Made by a program: the position numbers and the translations under genes | In this document: in pieces, positions 46,778 through 54,323 of the stretch | Numbering within the stretch: position 1 is the stretch's first letter | Layout of the letters: every line of letters begins with the position of its first letter | Assembly (NCBI GenBank): GCA_963820055.1 | Contig: CAWFYJ010000003.1 | Span: 1 to 64,000, forward strand | From: RHKX01 sp963820055 | GTDB lineage: Bacteria; Actinomycetota; Thermoleophilia; Solirubrobacterales; 70-9 | DNA: 64,000 bases | Direction: 5' to 3' | Notes under the pieces: generated by a model | What the model saw: only the letters and a program-made list of their open reading frames with translations | Told to the model about the DNA's origin: nothing | Databases searched by the model: none

Positions 46778-47314
46778 CTAGTTGGCGGGAGGCGGGGGCG
46801 GCGGGGGCGGCGAGTCGCCGCGGTTCTGGACCCGGTCGGCCTGGTGCTGGAAGGAGGTCCCTTCCTCCTGCATCGCTCGCCAGCCGCCGAAGGCGATCCC
46901 TCCCGCGAGAATCAGCCCGATCCAGACTCCGATTCCACGACTGATGCCGATGTCGAAGCCGTCGGGGATGTCGCCGGACCCGGGCGGGTCGATGATCCGG
47001 AAGAGGATCAACAGCACGCTGAGGATCCCGAGCGCCGTCGTGATCGCGCTGATCGCCACGGGGGTGTTGACGCTCTGGGCGTTCGCCGTGATCAGCGCGC
47101 CGCCGATGGCGACGAGGATCGTCACGAAGAGGACGATGTCGATGAACCCGAAGGCCTGCCAGGCGTTGGCGCCCGTATCGATGCCCGATCCGAGCCCAAG
47201 GTTGTCCTGCCCGAAGTCAACGCTGAACCACGTGAAGATGAACATCACGATGAGGAGCAGGAGCGCCGACACAGCGGCGATCATCTCCCCCTGGTTGAGC
47301 CTGTTTGTGTCCAA
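46778..47314 (-). CDS. Hypothetical membrane protein with poly-proline tail
   Basis: 178 residues from TTG 47314, which has GGGAGAAGG just upstream; a longer frame into the duplicated folD end is rejected. Four membrane segments: MIAAVSALLLLIVMFIFTWF, AFGFIDIVLFVTILVAIGGAL, AISAITTALGILSVLLILFR and IGVWIGLILAGGIAFGGWRAM. The C-terminus has a run of nine prolines. No named domain recognised; similar small four-helix proteins are common in actinobacteria. It follows folD at 107 nt and has its own terminator. Confidence 0.72.
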   Translation of the reverse strand: MDTNRLNQGEMIAAVSALLLLIVMFIFTWFSVDFGQDNLGLGSGIDTGANAWQAFGFIDIVLFVTILVAIGGALITANAQSVNTPVAISAITTALGILSVLLILFRIIDPPGSGDIPDGFDIGISRGIGVWIGLILAGGIAFGGWRAMQEEGTSFQHQADRVQNRGDSPPPPPPPPAN

Positions 47315-47374
47315 TTGACCTTCTCCCTGGTTGGGTTTTGGCGGCCCCTGTACGGCCGGTTTCGCGGACCCTAC

Positions 47375-47448
47375 ACCCGTGATCAGGCGGAAACCGGCTG
47401 ACGCGACGCTCGGACCCGTGATCAGGCGGAAACCGGCTGACGCGACGC
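47375..47448. repeat. Tandem duplication of the folD 3' end
   Basis: Two identical 35-bp copies (47375-47409 and 47414-47448) beginning ACCCGTGATCAGGCGGAAAC stand with a 39-bp period. The right copy includes the last codons and stop of folD; the left copy lies after the stop. A simple recent tandem duplication. Confidence 0.85.
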
Positions 47449-48324
47449 CCTGACGGTGTTCGCCAGCAGCATCGCGATCGTCATCGGCCCGACTCCGCCG
47501 GGAACCGGCGTGATCCGGCCCGCCACCTCTGCGACCGACTCGAAGTCGACGTCGCCGACGAGGCCGGCGTCGGTGCGGTTCATGCCGACGTCGATCACGG
47601 TCGCGCCCGGCTTGATCCAGTCGGCGCCGACCATCTCGGCGCGGCCGACCGCGGCGATCAGGACGTCGGCCCGGCGGCACACGGCCGCGAGGTCCCGCGT
47701 CCGCGAGTGGCAGACGGTCACGGTCGCATTCGCGTTGACGAGCAGGCTCGCCATCGGCCTGCCGACGAGGATCGAGCGGCCGACGACGACCGCCTCGGCG
47801 CCGGCGAGGTCGACACCCGATCGATCGAGGATCTCGATCACGCCCGCAGGCGTGCAGGGGACGAGGCCGACGACGGGCTCGGCGGCCTCGAGGTCGAGAG
47901 CCTCGCGAACGCCGATCCGGCCCTGCGAGAGGTGGCCGGCGTTGACCGGCGTCAGGCCGTCGACGTCCTTGGCGGCGGAGATGACGGCGAGGACCCGGTC
48001 CTGGTCGATGTGGTCGGGGAGCGGCATCTGGACGAGGATCCCGTCGACCTCGGGGTCGGCGTCGAGGGTTGCGACCAGGTCGACGAGCTCGCCCTCGGCG
48101 ACGTCGGCTGGAAGCTCGTGGTGGATCGAGCGGATCCCGGCCTCCTCGCAGGCGCGGCGCTTGCTGCCGACGTAGACGTGGGAGGCGGGGTCGTCGCCGA
48201 CGAGCACGGTCGCGAGCCCGGGCGAGCGTCCCCCGCCGGCGACCCGCGCGGCGACGACTTCCTTGACGCGCCCGCGCAGAGCGGCGGCGATCGCCTTACC
48301 GTCGAGAATCTCCGCGCCGCTCAT
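47422..48324 (-). CDS. folD: Methylenetetrahydrofolate dehydrogenase / methenyl-THF cyclohydrolase
   Basis: Bifunctional C1-folate enzyme interconverting 5,10-methylene- and 10-formyl-THF with NADP. 300 residues: GLATVLVGDDPASHVYVGSKRRACEEAG (with catalytic YxxxK), LVQMPLPDHID, PVNAGHLSQGR, PCTPAGVIEIL, AEAVVVGRSILVGRPMASLL and the C-terminal GGVGPMTIAMLLANTV. ATG 48324 is 6 nt after the pcrA stop, so the two genes are coupled. It provides one-carbon units made from serine by the serA pathway. Confidence 0.97.
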   Translation of the reverse strand: MSGAEILDGKAIAAALRGRVKEVVAARVAGGGRSPGLATVLVGDDPASHVYVGSKRRACEEAGIRSIHHELPADVAEGELVDLVATLDADPEVDGILVQMPLPDHIDQDRVLAVISAAKDVDGLTPVNAGHLSQGRIGVREALDLEAAEPVVGLVPCTPAGVIEILDRSGVDLAGAEAVVVGRSILVGRPMASLLVNANATVTVCHSRTRDLAAVCRRADVLIAAVGRAEMVGADWIKPGATVIDVGMNRTDAGLVGDVDFESVAEVAGRITPVPGGVGPMTIAMLLANTVRASRQPVSA

Positions 48325-48330
48325 TCGTGG

Positions 48331-50628
48331 TCACGACGCTTTCTGGATGGGGGCGTAGTCGGCCATCAGCTTCCGGTCGGCGCCGCCGCTGCGGAAGCGG
48401 ACGACGACGACGTTGCCGGGCTCGACGGCGGTGACGACGCCCTCGCCGAACGAGGCGTGGACGACGTCGTCGCCGACGGTCAGCTCCACGGCCGAGGCGG
48501 CGGCCGGTTCGTTGAGGCTCTTGGCCCCCTCCGATCCGAAGGTCCCGCCGAACCCGCCGCCGAAGCTTCCCCCGGTGCCCCAGCCGGTCGAGACGGGGAC
48601 CGAGCTGTGCCGCTCGACGAGGTGAGCGGGGATCTCGGCGAGGAAGCGGGACGGGATGCCGGCGCCGTTGGCCCCGAAGAGGCTGCGGCGGCGCGCGTGC
48701 GTAAGTGTCAGGAACTCGCGGGCGCGGGTCAGGCCGACGTAACAGAGCCGCCGCTCCTCCTCCAGGTTGCCCTCGTCGATCGAGCGCGAGTGCGGGAAGA
48801 CGCCGTCCTCGCAGCCGATGATGAAGACGGCCTTGTACTCGAGGCCCTTGGCGTTGTGGAGGGTCATCAGCGTCACCTTGGTGGCGTCGTCGGTGAGCGC
48901 GTCCTGTTCGTTGATCAGCGAGATCTGCTCGAGGAACTCCTCGAGCGGCGCCAGCTCGCTGTCGCCCTCGAGCTCGCGGTTGGTGTCGAACTCGGCGGCC
49001 ATCCCGACCAGCTCCTGGAGGTTCTCGATCCGGCCCTCGGCTTCGATGGTCCGCTCCGCCTCGAGCGCCTCGATGTAGCCGGACTCGGACAGGACCGCCT
49101 CGAGCAGCTCGGCGACGGGGCCGCGGCGCTCGGCGCGCTCGGTCAGGCTCGCGATCATCTCGGCGAATCGCCCCACCGCCTTCTTGGCCGCCGACCCGAG
49201 CCCGGGGATCGCGTCGGCGTCGGAGACCGCCTCGAGCGGCGAGACGCCCGTCGTGTTCGCCCAGCCGAGGATCCGCCCCTCGGAGGTGTTGCCGATGCCG
49301 CGGCGCGGCGAGTTCAGGATCCGGGTCAGCGAGACGGTGTCGTCGGGGTTGGCGAGGACGCTCAGGTAGGCGATCGCATCGCGGATCTCGGCGCGCTCGT
49401 AGAACTTCGTCCCGCCGATCACCTGGTAGGGCACGTCGAAGCGGACGAGCGTGTCCTCGAGCACCCGGCTCTGCGCGTTCGTCCGGTAGAAGATCGCGAC
49501 GTCGTCGCGGCCGATGCCGCGCTCGTCGACGAGCCGGTCGATCTCGCCGGCGATCCAGCGGGCCTCCTCGTGCTCGTCGGAGAGCTCGGCGATCGTCACC
49601 GGGTCGCCGCGGCCCTCGTCGGTCCAGAGGTTCTTGTCGAGCCGGTCGCGGTTGTGGGAGATCAGGCCGTTGGCGGCATCGAGGATCGTCCCGGTCGAGC
49701 GGTAGTTCTGCTCGAGCTTGACCGTCGCGGCCTCGGGGAAGTCGCGCTCGAAGTCGAGGATGTTGCGGATGTCGGCGGCCCGGAAGCCGTAGACCGACTG
49801 GGACTCGTCGCCGACGACGAAGAGGTTGCCATGCTCGCCGGTGAGCAACTGCAGGAGCCGGTACTGGACCCGGTTCGTGTCCTGGTACTCGTCGACGAGG
49901 ACGTGGCGGAAGTTGCGGGCGTAGCGCTCGCGGAGGTCGGCGAACAGCTCGAAGAGGTTCACCGTGCGGACGAGCAGGTCATCGAAGTCCATCGCGTTGG
50001 CGGTGTGCATCCGCTTCTCGTAGAGCTCGTAGACGTCGGCGACCGTCGCCTCGAAGAACGAGCCCTGCTCCTCACGCAGCGTCTCGGCGTCGCGAAGCCG
50101 GTTCTTGGCGCCGGAGATCTGGCTCTTGATCGACCGCGGCGGAAACCGTTTCGGGTCGATGTCGAGCTCGTCCATGCAGCGCTTGACCATCCGCCGCGAG
50201 TCGGCCTCGTCGTAGATCGTGAAGCCGCGCTTGTACGCGAGCCGGTCGGCGTGCTGGCGGAGGATCCGCGCACAGGCCGAGTGGAACGTCATCACCCACA
50301 TGACCCGTGCTGCGGCGCCGGTCAGAGCGCCCACGCGCTCCTTCATCTCCCCCGCCGCCTTGTTCGTGAAGGTGATCGCGAGGATCTCGCTCGGGCGCGC
50401 CATTCCCGTCGCCAGCAGGTAGGCGACTCGGTGGGTCAGCACGCGCGTCTTTCCGGACCCGGCGCCGGCGAGCACCAGCAGCGGCCCCTCCCCATGCTCG
50501 ACGGCCTCGGCCTGCGCCGGATTCAGCCCCGCGAGCAGGCTCTCGACGGCGGTCGCACCGGGGCTGATCGGGGCCCCGCCGCCGCTTGCGCGCAGCTCGT
50601 CCAGGGCGTCGAGGTCGGCGTCACTCAT
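48331..50628 (-). CDS. pcrA: UvrD/PcrA-type ATP-dependent DNA helicase
   Basis: SF1A 3'-5' helicase for repair and replication restart. 765 residues: motif I VLAGAGSGKTRVLTHRVAYL (about residues 50-69), Ia ITFTNKAAGEMKERV, II VDEYQDTNRVQY, III GDESQSVYGFRAADI, IV EQNYRST, V TLMTLHNAKGLEYKAVFIIG, VI YVGLTRAREFLTLTHA, and a C-terminal Tudor-like domain (VGDDVVHASFGEGVVTAVEP) that in PcrA binds RNA polymerase. ATG 50628 chosen; a longer frame is poorly conserved-looking. It heads a pcrA-folD unit. Confidence 0.95.
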   Translation of the reverse strand: MSDADLDALDELRASGGGAPISPGATAVESLLAGLNPAQAEAVEHGEGPLLVLAGAGSGKTRVLTHRVAYLLATGMARPSEILAITFTNKAAGEMKERVGALTGAAARVMWVMTFHSACARILRQHADRLAYKRGFTIYDEADSRRMVKRCMDELDIDPKRFPPRSIKSQISGAKNRLRDAETLREEQGSFFEATVADVYELYEKRMHTANAMDFDDLLVRTVNLFELFADLRERYARNFRHVLVDEYQDTNRVQYRLLQLLTGEHGNLFVVGDESQSVYGFRAADIRNILDFERDFPEAATVKLEQNYRSTGTILDAANGLISHNRDRLDKNLWTDEGRGDPVTIAELSDEHEEARWIAGEIDRLVDERGIGRDDVAIFYRTNAQSRVLEDTLVRFDVPYQVIGGTKFYERAEIRDAIAYLSVLANPDDTVSLTRILNSPRRGIGNTSEGRILGWANTTGVSPLEAVSDADAIPGLGSAAKKAVGRFAEMIASLTERAERRGPVAELLEAVLSESGYIEALEAERTIEAEGRIENLQELVGMAAEFDTNRELEGDSELAPLEEFLEQISLINEQDALTDDATKVTLMTLHNAKGLEYKAVFIIGCEDGVFPHSRSIDEGNLEEERRLCYVGLTRAREFLTLTHARRRSLFGANGAGIPSRFLAEIPAHLVERHSSVPVSTGWGTGGSFGGGFGGTFGSEGAKSLNEPAAASAVELTVGDDVVHASFGEGVVTAVEPGNVVVVRFRSGGADRKLMADYAPIQKAS

Positions 50629-50681
50629 CCGGGTCGAGGATAGACCGCGGGGAGGCGGGGTCGGCGGCCGATGCATCGCGC

Positions 50682-50749
50682 GGGGCCGAGCGGCAGACCA
50701 CGCGGCTCCGGCGCTTCGGAGTTCGCCGCGTGGCCCACCGCTCGGCCCC
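50682..50749. repeat. Three-tier nested hairpin upstream of pcrA
   Basis: Outer 12-bp perfect arms (GGGGCCGAGCGG/CCGCTCGGCCCC), a middle 8-bp perfect stem (CCACGCGG/CCGCGTGG) and an inner 5-bp stem (CTCCG-GCGCTT-CGGAG) are stacked with small internal loops. It begins 54 bp upstream of the pcrA start. The layout parallels the leuA hairpin. Confidence 0.6.
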
Positions 50750-50895
50750 TCGGGCGACCGGGCGCCCCGCCCCGCCCCGCCGGCCGAAGCGGAGCCCGGC
50801 TCACGCCGCGGCCGCCCGACCGGCGGACTTCTGTTTGGGCGGTGAGGGGTGCGTACCGGGGCAGCCCAGGAGGCCGGTTCAGGGGCAGTGGCGGG

Positions 50896-50922
50896 GATTT
50901 GGTCCGCTATCCGGACCAAATC
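50896..50922. repeat. 11-bp perfect inverted repeat
   Basis: GATTTGGTCCG and CGGACCAAATC flank a CTATC loop. It is unusually AT-rich for the region and has no T-tract on either strand. It could be an operator or a transcription terminator between cysE and pcrA; the sequence does not decide. Confidence 0.5.
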
Positions 50923-50940
50923 TGGACCACTGACGGTTGG

Positions 50941-50977
50941 CCGACCGAAGCGGACGCGCAGCGGAGCATTCGGTCGG
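50941..50977 (-). repeat. Hairpin element directly after cysE (CTCC..GTCC family)
   Basis: A perfect 9-bp stem (CCGACCGAA/TTCGGTCGG) encloses TG-CTCC-GCTGCGC-GTCC-GC on the minus strand. The stem differs from the leuA one (CCGAGGGAA/TTCCCTCGG) at compensating positions, which is covariation. It starts 9 nt after the cysE stop, with flank TAGGTAACT. Confidence 0.6.
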
Positions 50978-50986
50978 AGTTACCTA

Positions 50987-51721
50987 CTACCCGCCGGCGG
51001 TCGTTGGGCCCTGCTTGGGGCGCAACTGGCGGACCTCGGCTTCGGCCGGCTCGCCGTCGAGGGACTCGAGACGGCGCTCGATCTCCGCGAGCCGGTCGGA
51101 GAGCGCCTTGATGGCCTCGGCGACGGGGTCGGGGAGGTGGATCCAGTCGGTGTCGGGGCCTTCGGGCTTGCGGCCCTCGACGCGAACGATGTGGCCCGGG
51201 TTGCCGACGACGGTCGCATGGTCGGGGACGTCGGTGACGACGACGGTGTTGGCTCCGACCTTGGAGCCGTGGCCGACAGTGATCGGGCCGAGCAGCTTCG
51301 CGCCGGAGCCGATCGTGACGTTGTCCTCGATCGTCGGGTGGCGTTTGCCGCGCTGGAAGCCGGTACCGCCGAGGGTGACGCCCTGGTAGATCGTGACGCG
51401 GGCGCCGATCTCGGCCGTCTCGCCGATGACGACGCCGGAGCCGTGGTCGATGAAGAACTCGCGGCCGATCTTCGCGCCCGGGTGGATCTCGATCCCGGTC
51501 AGCGCCCGGGTGGCGTAGACGATCACCCGGGGTACGAGGCGGGCGCCGTTGCTGTGGAAGGCGTGGGCGACGCGGTGGGCTAGGAGGGCCTGCACCCCGC
51601 CCCAGGAGGAGAGGATCCCGAGCGAGCTGACGTCGCGGGCGGCCGGATCTCGGTCGCGCGCGGTCGCGACGTCGTCGCGGACCTCCTTCAGCACCTGCTT
51701 GGCGGTGCCCATCGCCGACAT
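50987..51721 (-). CDS. cysE: Serine O-acetyltransferase
   Basis: Acetylates serine with acetyl-CoA, the entry to cysteine. 244 residues: an N-terminal helical part, then the left-handed beta-helix hexapeptide repeats (IEIHPGAKIGREFFIDHGSGVVIGETAEIG, VTIYQGVTLGG, PTIEDNVTIGSGAKLLGPITVG), with active-site His in DHGSGVV and the C-terminal VVGNPGHIVR. A charged coiled-coil tail (EAIKALSDRLAEIERRLESL) extends it. Start ATG 51721 or 51712. It lies 7 nt after the cysK stop: cysK-cysE operon. Confidence 0.96.
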   Translation of the reverse strand: MSAMGTAKQVLKEVRDDVATARDRDPAARDVSSLGILSSWGGVQALLAHRVAHAFHSNGARLVPRVIVYATRALTGIEIHPGAKIGREFFIDHGSGVVIGETAEIGARVTIYQGVTLGGTGFQRGKRHPTIEDNVTIGSGAKLLGPITVGHGSKVGANTVVVTDVPDHATVVGNPGHIVRVEGRKPEGPDTDWIHLPDPVAEAIKALSDRLAEIERRLESLDGEPAEAEVRQLRPKQGPTTAGG

Positions 51722-51728
51722 CGGCGGC

Positions 51729-52679
51729 TCAGCCTCCGAACCAGGGCAGCGACATGTAGCGCTCGCCGGCGTCGGCGAAGACGATCACGATCCGCTTGCC
51801 GTGCATCTCCCGGCGGGAGCCGAGCTCGATCGCGGCGTGGAGGGCGGCGCCGGCGGAGATCCCGATCAGCAGGCCCTCCCGCGTCGCCGCCAGGGAGGCG
51901 GTGGCGATCGCCGACTCGTCCTCGACCGCCATCACCTCGTCGATGACGGAGCGGTCGAGCACGCTCGGGACGAAGCCCGGCCCGATGCCCTGGATCTTGT
52001 GCGGTCCCGGCTTGCCGCCGGAGATGACCGGCGAGGCGGCCGGTTCGACCGCGAGGACGTAGAGGTTCGGGTTGCGCTCCTTGAGCACCTGACCGACGCC
52101 GGTGATCGTGCCGCCGGTGCCGGCGCCGCAGACGATCGCGTCGACCTCGCCGCCGGTGTCGCGCCAGATCTCCTCGGCGGTGGTTCGCCGGTGGACCTCG
52201 GGGTTGGCGGGGTTTTCGAACTGCTGAGGCATGTAGGCGTCCTCGTGCTCACCCGCCAGTCGCCGCGCGAGATCGACCGATTCGTTCATTCCCCCCATCG
52301 AGGGGGTTTCGCGAACGATCGCGCCGTAGCTGCGGAGCAGCGCCGATCGCTCACGGCTCATCCCCTCGGGCAGGGTGAGGATGCAGCGGTAGCCGCGGGC
52401 TGCGCAGACCATCGCCAGCGCGATCCCTGTGTTGCCGGAGGTCGGCTCGACGATCACTGTCTTGCCGGGCTCGATCCGGCCCTCGGCCTCGGCCGCATCG
52501 ATCATCGCGACGCCGATCCGGTCCTTGATCGATCCGCCGGGGTTGAACCATTCGAGCTTGCCGACCAGCTCGGCGCCGAGTCCCGCGCCGATCCGCTTCA
52601 GGGCGACCATCGGCGTGTCGCCGACGACCGCCGAAGCCTCGGCGGCGATGCGGAGCGTCGGAACGGCGCTGGAACCCAT
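51729..52679 (-). CDS. cysK: Cysteine synthase (O-acetylserine sulfhydrylase)
   Basis: PLP enzyme making cysteine from O-acetylserine and sulfide. 316 residues: PMVALKRIGAGLGAELVGKLEWFNPGGSIKDR with the PLP lysine (about residue 50), VEPTSGNTGIALAMVCAARGY, MGGMNESVDLARRL, the PLP phosphate loop GAGTGGTITGVGQVL and HKIQGIGPGFVPSVLD. ATG 52679; the 736-codon extension running antisense through nhaA is rejected. Divergent from nhaA, 72 bp apart. Confidence 0.96.
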   Translation of the reverse strand: MGSSAVPTLRIAAEASAVVGDTPMVALKRIGAGLGAELVGKLEWFNPGGSIKDRIGVAMIDAAEAEGRIEPGKTVIVEPTSGNTGIALAMVCAARGYRCILTLPEGMSRERSALLRSYGAIVRETPSMGGMNESVDLARRLAGEHEDAYMPQQFENPANPEVHRRTTAEEIWRDTGGEVDAIVCGAGTGGTITGVGQVLKERNPNLYVLAVEPAASPVISGGKPGPHKIQGIGPGFVPSVLDRSVIDEVMAVEDESAIATASLAATREGLLIGISAGAALHAAIELGSRREMHGKRIVIVFADAGERYMSLPWFGG

Positions 52680-52751
52680 GCGCCAACGGTAGCGCCGATG
52701 TGCGCTGCGCAAGCCTCGCGGCGGAGCATCTGCACCAGATACCTTCACGGA

Positions 52752-53957
52752 ATGACGCGACGGCTGCGACCGAAGCGGGCGATCGCGGCGATCGACCCCG
52801 TGACCGACTTCCTGAAGACCGAGGAGGGCGGCGGCATCGCCCTGCTCATCGGTTCCGTCGCGGCCCTGGTCTGGGTCAACTTCTTCGGCATCTCCGGCTA
52901 CGAGTCGTTCTGGCACACCGAGCTGACGATCGGGGTCGGAGACTTCTCGATCAGCGAGGACTTCGGCCACTGGGTCAACGACGGTCTGATGACCCTCTTC
53001 TTCTTCCTGATCTCGCTGGAGATCAAGCGCGAGATCGTCGACGGCGACCTCAGCGAGCCGCGCCGGGCAGCCCTGCCCGTCCTTGCGGCGGTCGGCGGGG
53101 TCATCGTCCCGGTCCTGATCTTCCTCGCCGTCACCGCCGGAACCGACACCACCTCGGGCTGGGGCATTCCGATGGCGACGGACGCCGCCTTCGCGATCGC
53201 AGCCCTCGCGCTGCTGGGCGAGCGGGTCGGCGTCGGCGCCAAGCTCTTCCTGGTGACGATCGCCGTCGTCGACGACGTCCTGGCGATCACGGTCATCGCC
53301 GTCGCCTACACCTCCGACCTCTCGCTGCCCTGGCTGCTCGCCGCAGTCGCCCTGCTCGGCGTCGTCGTCGCGATGCGGCGGGCCGGCATCGCGCCGATCT
53401 GGCCCTACGCAATCGTCGGTGTGCTCGTCTGGATCGCCACCCTCGAATCCGGGGTGCACGCGACGATCGCGGGGGTTGCCCTCGCGTTTCTCGCTCCTGC
53501 CCGCCCGATCGGCGGCCGAAAGATCATTGAAGAGCTCGAGGAACGCATCCATCCCTGGACGAGCTTCCTCGTCCTCCCGGTCTTCGCTCTCGCCAATGCG
53601 GGCGTCGTGCTCGGCGGCGACGCCCTCGGTGTCGGCGACGGTGCCCAGCTCGCCGTGGCCGTCGCGCTCGGTCTCGTGTTCGGCAAGCTCATCGGCATCT
53701 CGGTGGCGACCTGGCTCGCCGTCCGGTTCCGAGCCGGCGTCCTTCCCGAGGGTGTCGATTTCCGCAGCGTGGTCGGCATCGCCGCCCTCGCCGGCATCGG
53801 TTTCACCGTCTCGCTGTTCATCGCCGCGCTCGCCTACGACGACCCATTGCTCGTCGACAGCGCCAAGATCGGCATCCTCGCCGGCTCCGTCGTCAGCGCC
53901 GCGATCGGCGTCGCGATCCTCGCGCCCGGCGGCAGGCACGAGTCTCGCCGCGAGTAG
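52752..53957 (+). CDS. nhaA: Na+/H+ antiporter NhaA
   Basis: Exchanges internal Na+ for protons across the membrane. 401 residues with about twelve membrane segments. Recognised family blocks: FLKTEEGGGIALLIGSVAALVW, WVNDGLMTLFFFLISLEIKREIV, GWGIPMATDAAFAIAALALLG, the ion-binding Asp pair in VTIAVVDDVLAITVIAVAY (about residues 174-192), ILESGVHATIAGV-type and ALAGIGFTVSLFIAALAY. ATG 52752 has a weak ribosome-binding site. A strong hairpin follows the stop. Confidence 0.96.
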   Translation: MTRRLRPKRAIAAIDPVTDFLKTEEGGGIALLIGSVAALVWVNFFGISGYESFWHTELTIGVGDFSISEDFGHWVNDGLMTLFFFLISLEIKREIVDGDLSEPRRAALPVLAAVGGVIVPVLIFLAVTAGTDTTSGWGIPMATDAAFAIAALALLGERVGVGAKLFLVTIAVVDDVLAITVIAVAYTSDLSLPWLLAAVALLGVVVAMRRAGIAPIWPYAIVGVLVWIATLESGVHATIAGVALAFLAPARPIGGRKIIEELEERIHPWTSFLVLPVFALANAGVVLGGDALGVGDGAQLAVAVALGLVFGKLIGISVATWLAVRFRAGVLPEGVDFRSVVGIAALAGIGFTVSLFIAALAYDDPLLVDSAKIGILAGSVVSAAIGVAILAPGGRHESRRE

Positions 53958-53977
53958 CCGAGCCGAAGAAAGAAAGG

Positions 53978-54008
53978 GGGGCGGGCCGCCTCTCCTGCGG
54001 CCCGCCCC
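53978..54008 (+). terminator. GC-rich hairpin after nhaA
   Basis: A perfect 12-bp stem (GGGGCGGGCCGC/GCGGCCCGCCCC) with a 7-nt loop begins 20 nt after the nhaA stop. No T-tract follows on the plus strand; on the minus strand CCTTTCTTTCTTC follows. GC-rich hairpins lacking U-tracts are common actinobacterial terminators. It may work in both directions. Confidence 0.6.
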
Positions 54009-54228
54009 GGGATGCCGGTCCGCAATCGGTTTGCTCTGGGGGAAGGAGCAACGAACCGGCTAGTCGTTTTGATTCCCCATCGCTTCGATGTCAAACGTCG
54101 AAGCGCGCGAATTGCCCCCGCCGGGGCCGCAACCCGACCGGCGGCCACCAGGTGTTCGTCGCCGATGCCACGCCCCGCTCGCCGGCTCGCGGGCCGCGGA
54201 CGTTGATCATTTTGGGAACCAGCGCAGC
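54009..54228. other. Intergenic region, no gene seen
   Basis: 220 bp between the nhaA hairpin and the tRNA-like relic. It contains an 8-bp inverted repeat CGCTTCGA/TCGAAGCG (54081-54105) and is less GC-rich than its surroundings in the first half. No supported frame on either strand. Confidence 0.5.
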
Positions 54229-54298
54229 CCATGGTGGCTGAGTGGTTGAAGGCGGCTAAGATGTGCTCCTTTGGGACCTCGGGGAAGTTTCGGTCCCC
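54229..54298 (+). pseudogene. Degenerate tRNA-Ser-like sequence
   Basis: GGTGGCTGAGTGGTTGAAGG (from about 54233) is the D-arm region of a bacterial tRNA-Ser, followed by TAAG, a Ser-type long variable-arm remnant (TGTGCTCCTTTGGGACCTC) and a T-arm-like GGGGAAGTTTCGGTCCCC. The 5' half of the anticodon stem is missing and the 7-nt acceptor ends do not pair, so it cannot be a working tRNA. The order of the parts supports a decayed tRNA-Ser, possibly anticodon GCU. Chance similarity is not excluded. Confidence 0.45.
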
Positions 54299-54323
54299 CC
54301 ACACACTCGGACTGGAGCAACCC

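Larger units (their letters stand above)
50629..50986. other. Hairpin-rich intergenic region between pcrA and cysE
   Basis: 358 bp with no convincing gene. It holds four inverted repeats: a large nested hairpin (50682-50749), a small CTCCGCTTCGG-containing hairpin (50779-50800), a perfect 11-bp arm hairpin (50896-50922) and the cysE-proximal family member (50941-50977). The pcrA promoter must lie here. Short frames present have no coding features. Confidence 0.6.

Noticed and set aside
47707..50643. A 978-codon plus-strand frame opposite folD and pcrA
   Set aside because: It is antisense to two well-recognised genes and shows only GC-driven Asp/Val/Arg/Glu-rich composition.
50653..50986. Small proteins in the cysE-pcrA gap
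   Set aside because: Frames overlap strong inverted repeats, are rich in Arg/Pro/Ala and have no ribosome-binding sites.
51729..53939. A 736-codon frame extending cysK through nhaA
   Set aside because: The extra part is antisense to the clearly recognisable nhaA and has low-complexity acidic and charged composition; cysK starts at 52679.
54229..54298. A functional tRNA-Ser
   Set aside because: The anticodon stem is incomplete and the acceptor ends do not pair.
54231..54323. GTG start of the propeller protein with N-terminus VAEWLKAAK
   Set aside because: This peptide is what a tRNA-Ser D-arm gives when translated; the region is tRNA-like and no ribosome-binding site precedes it.
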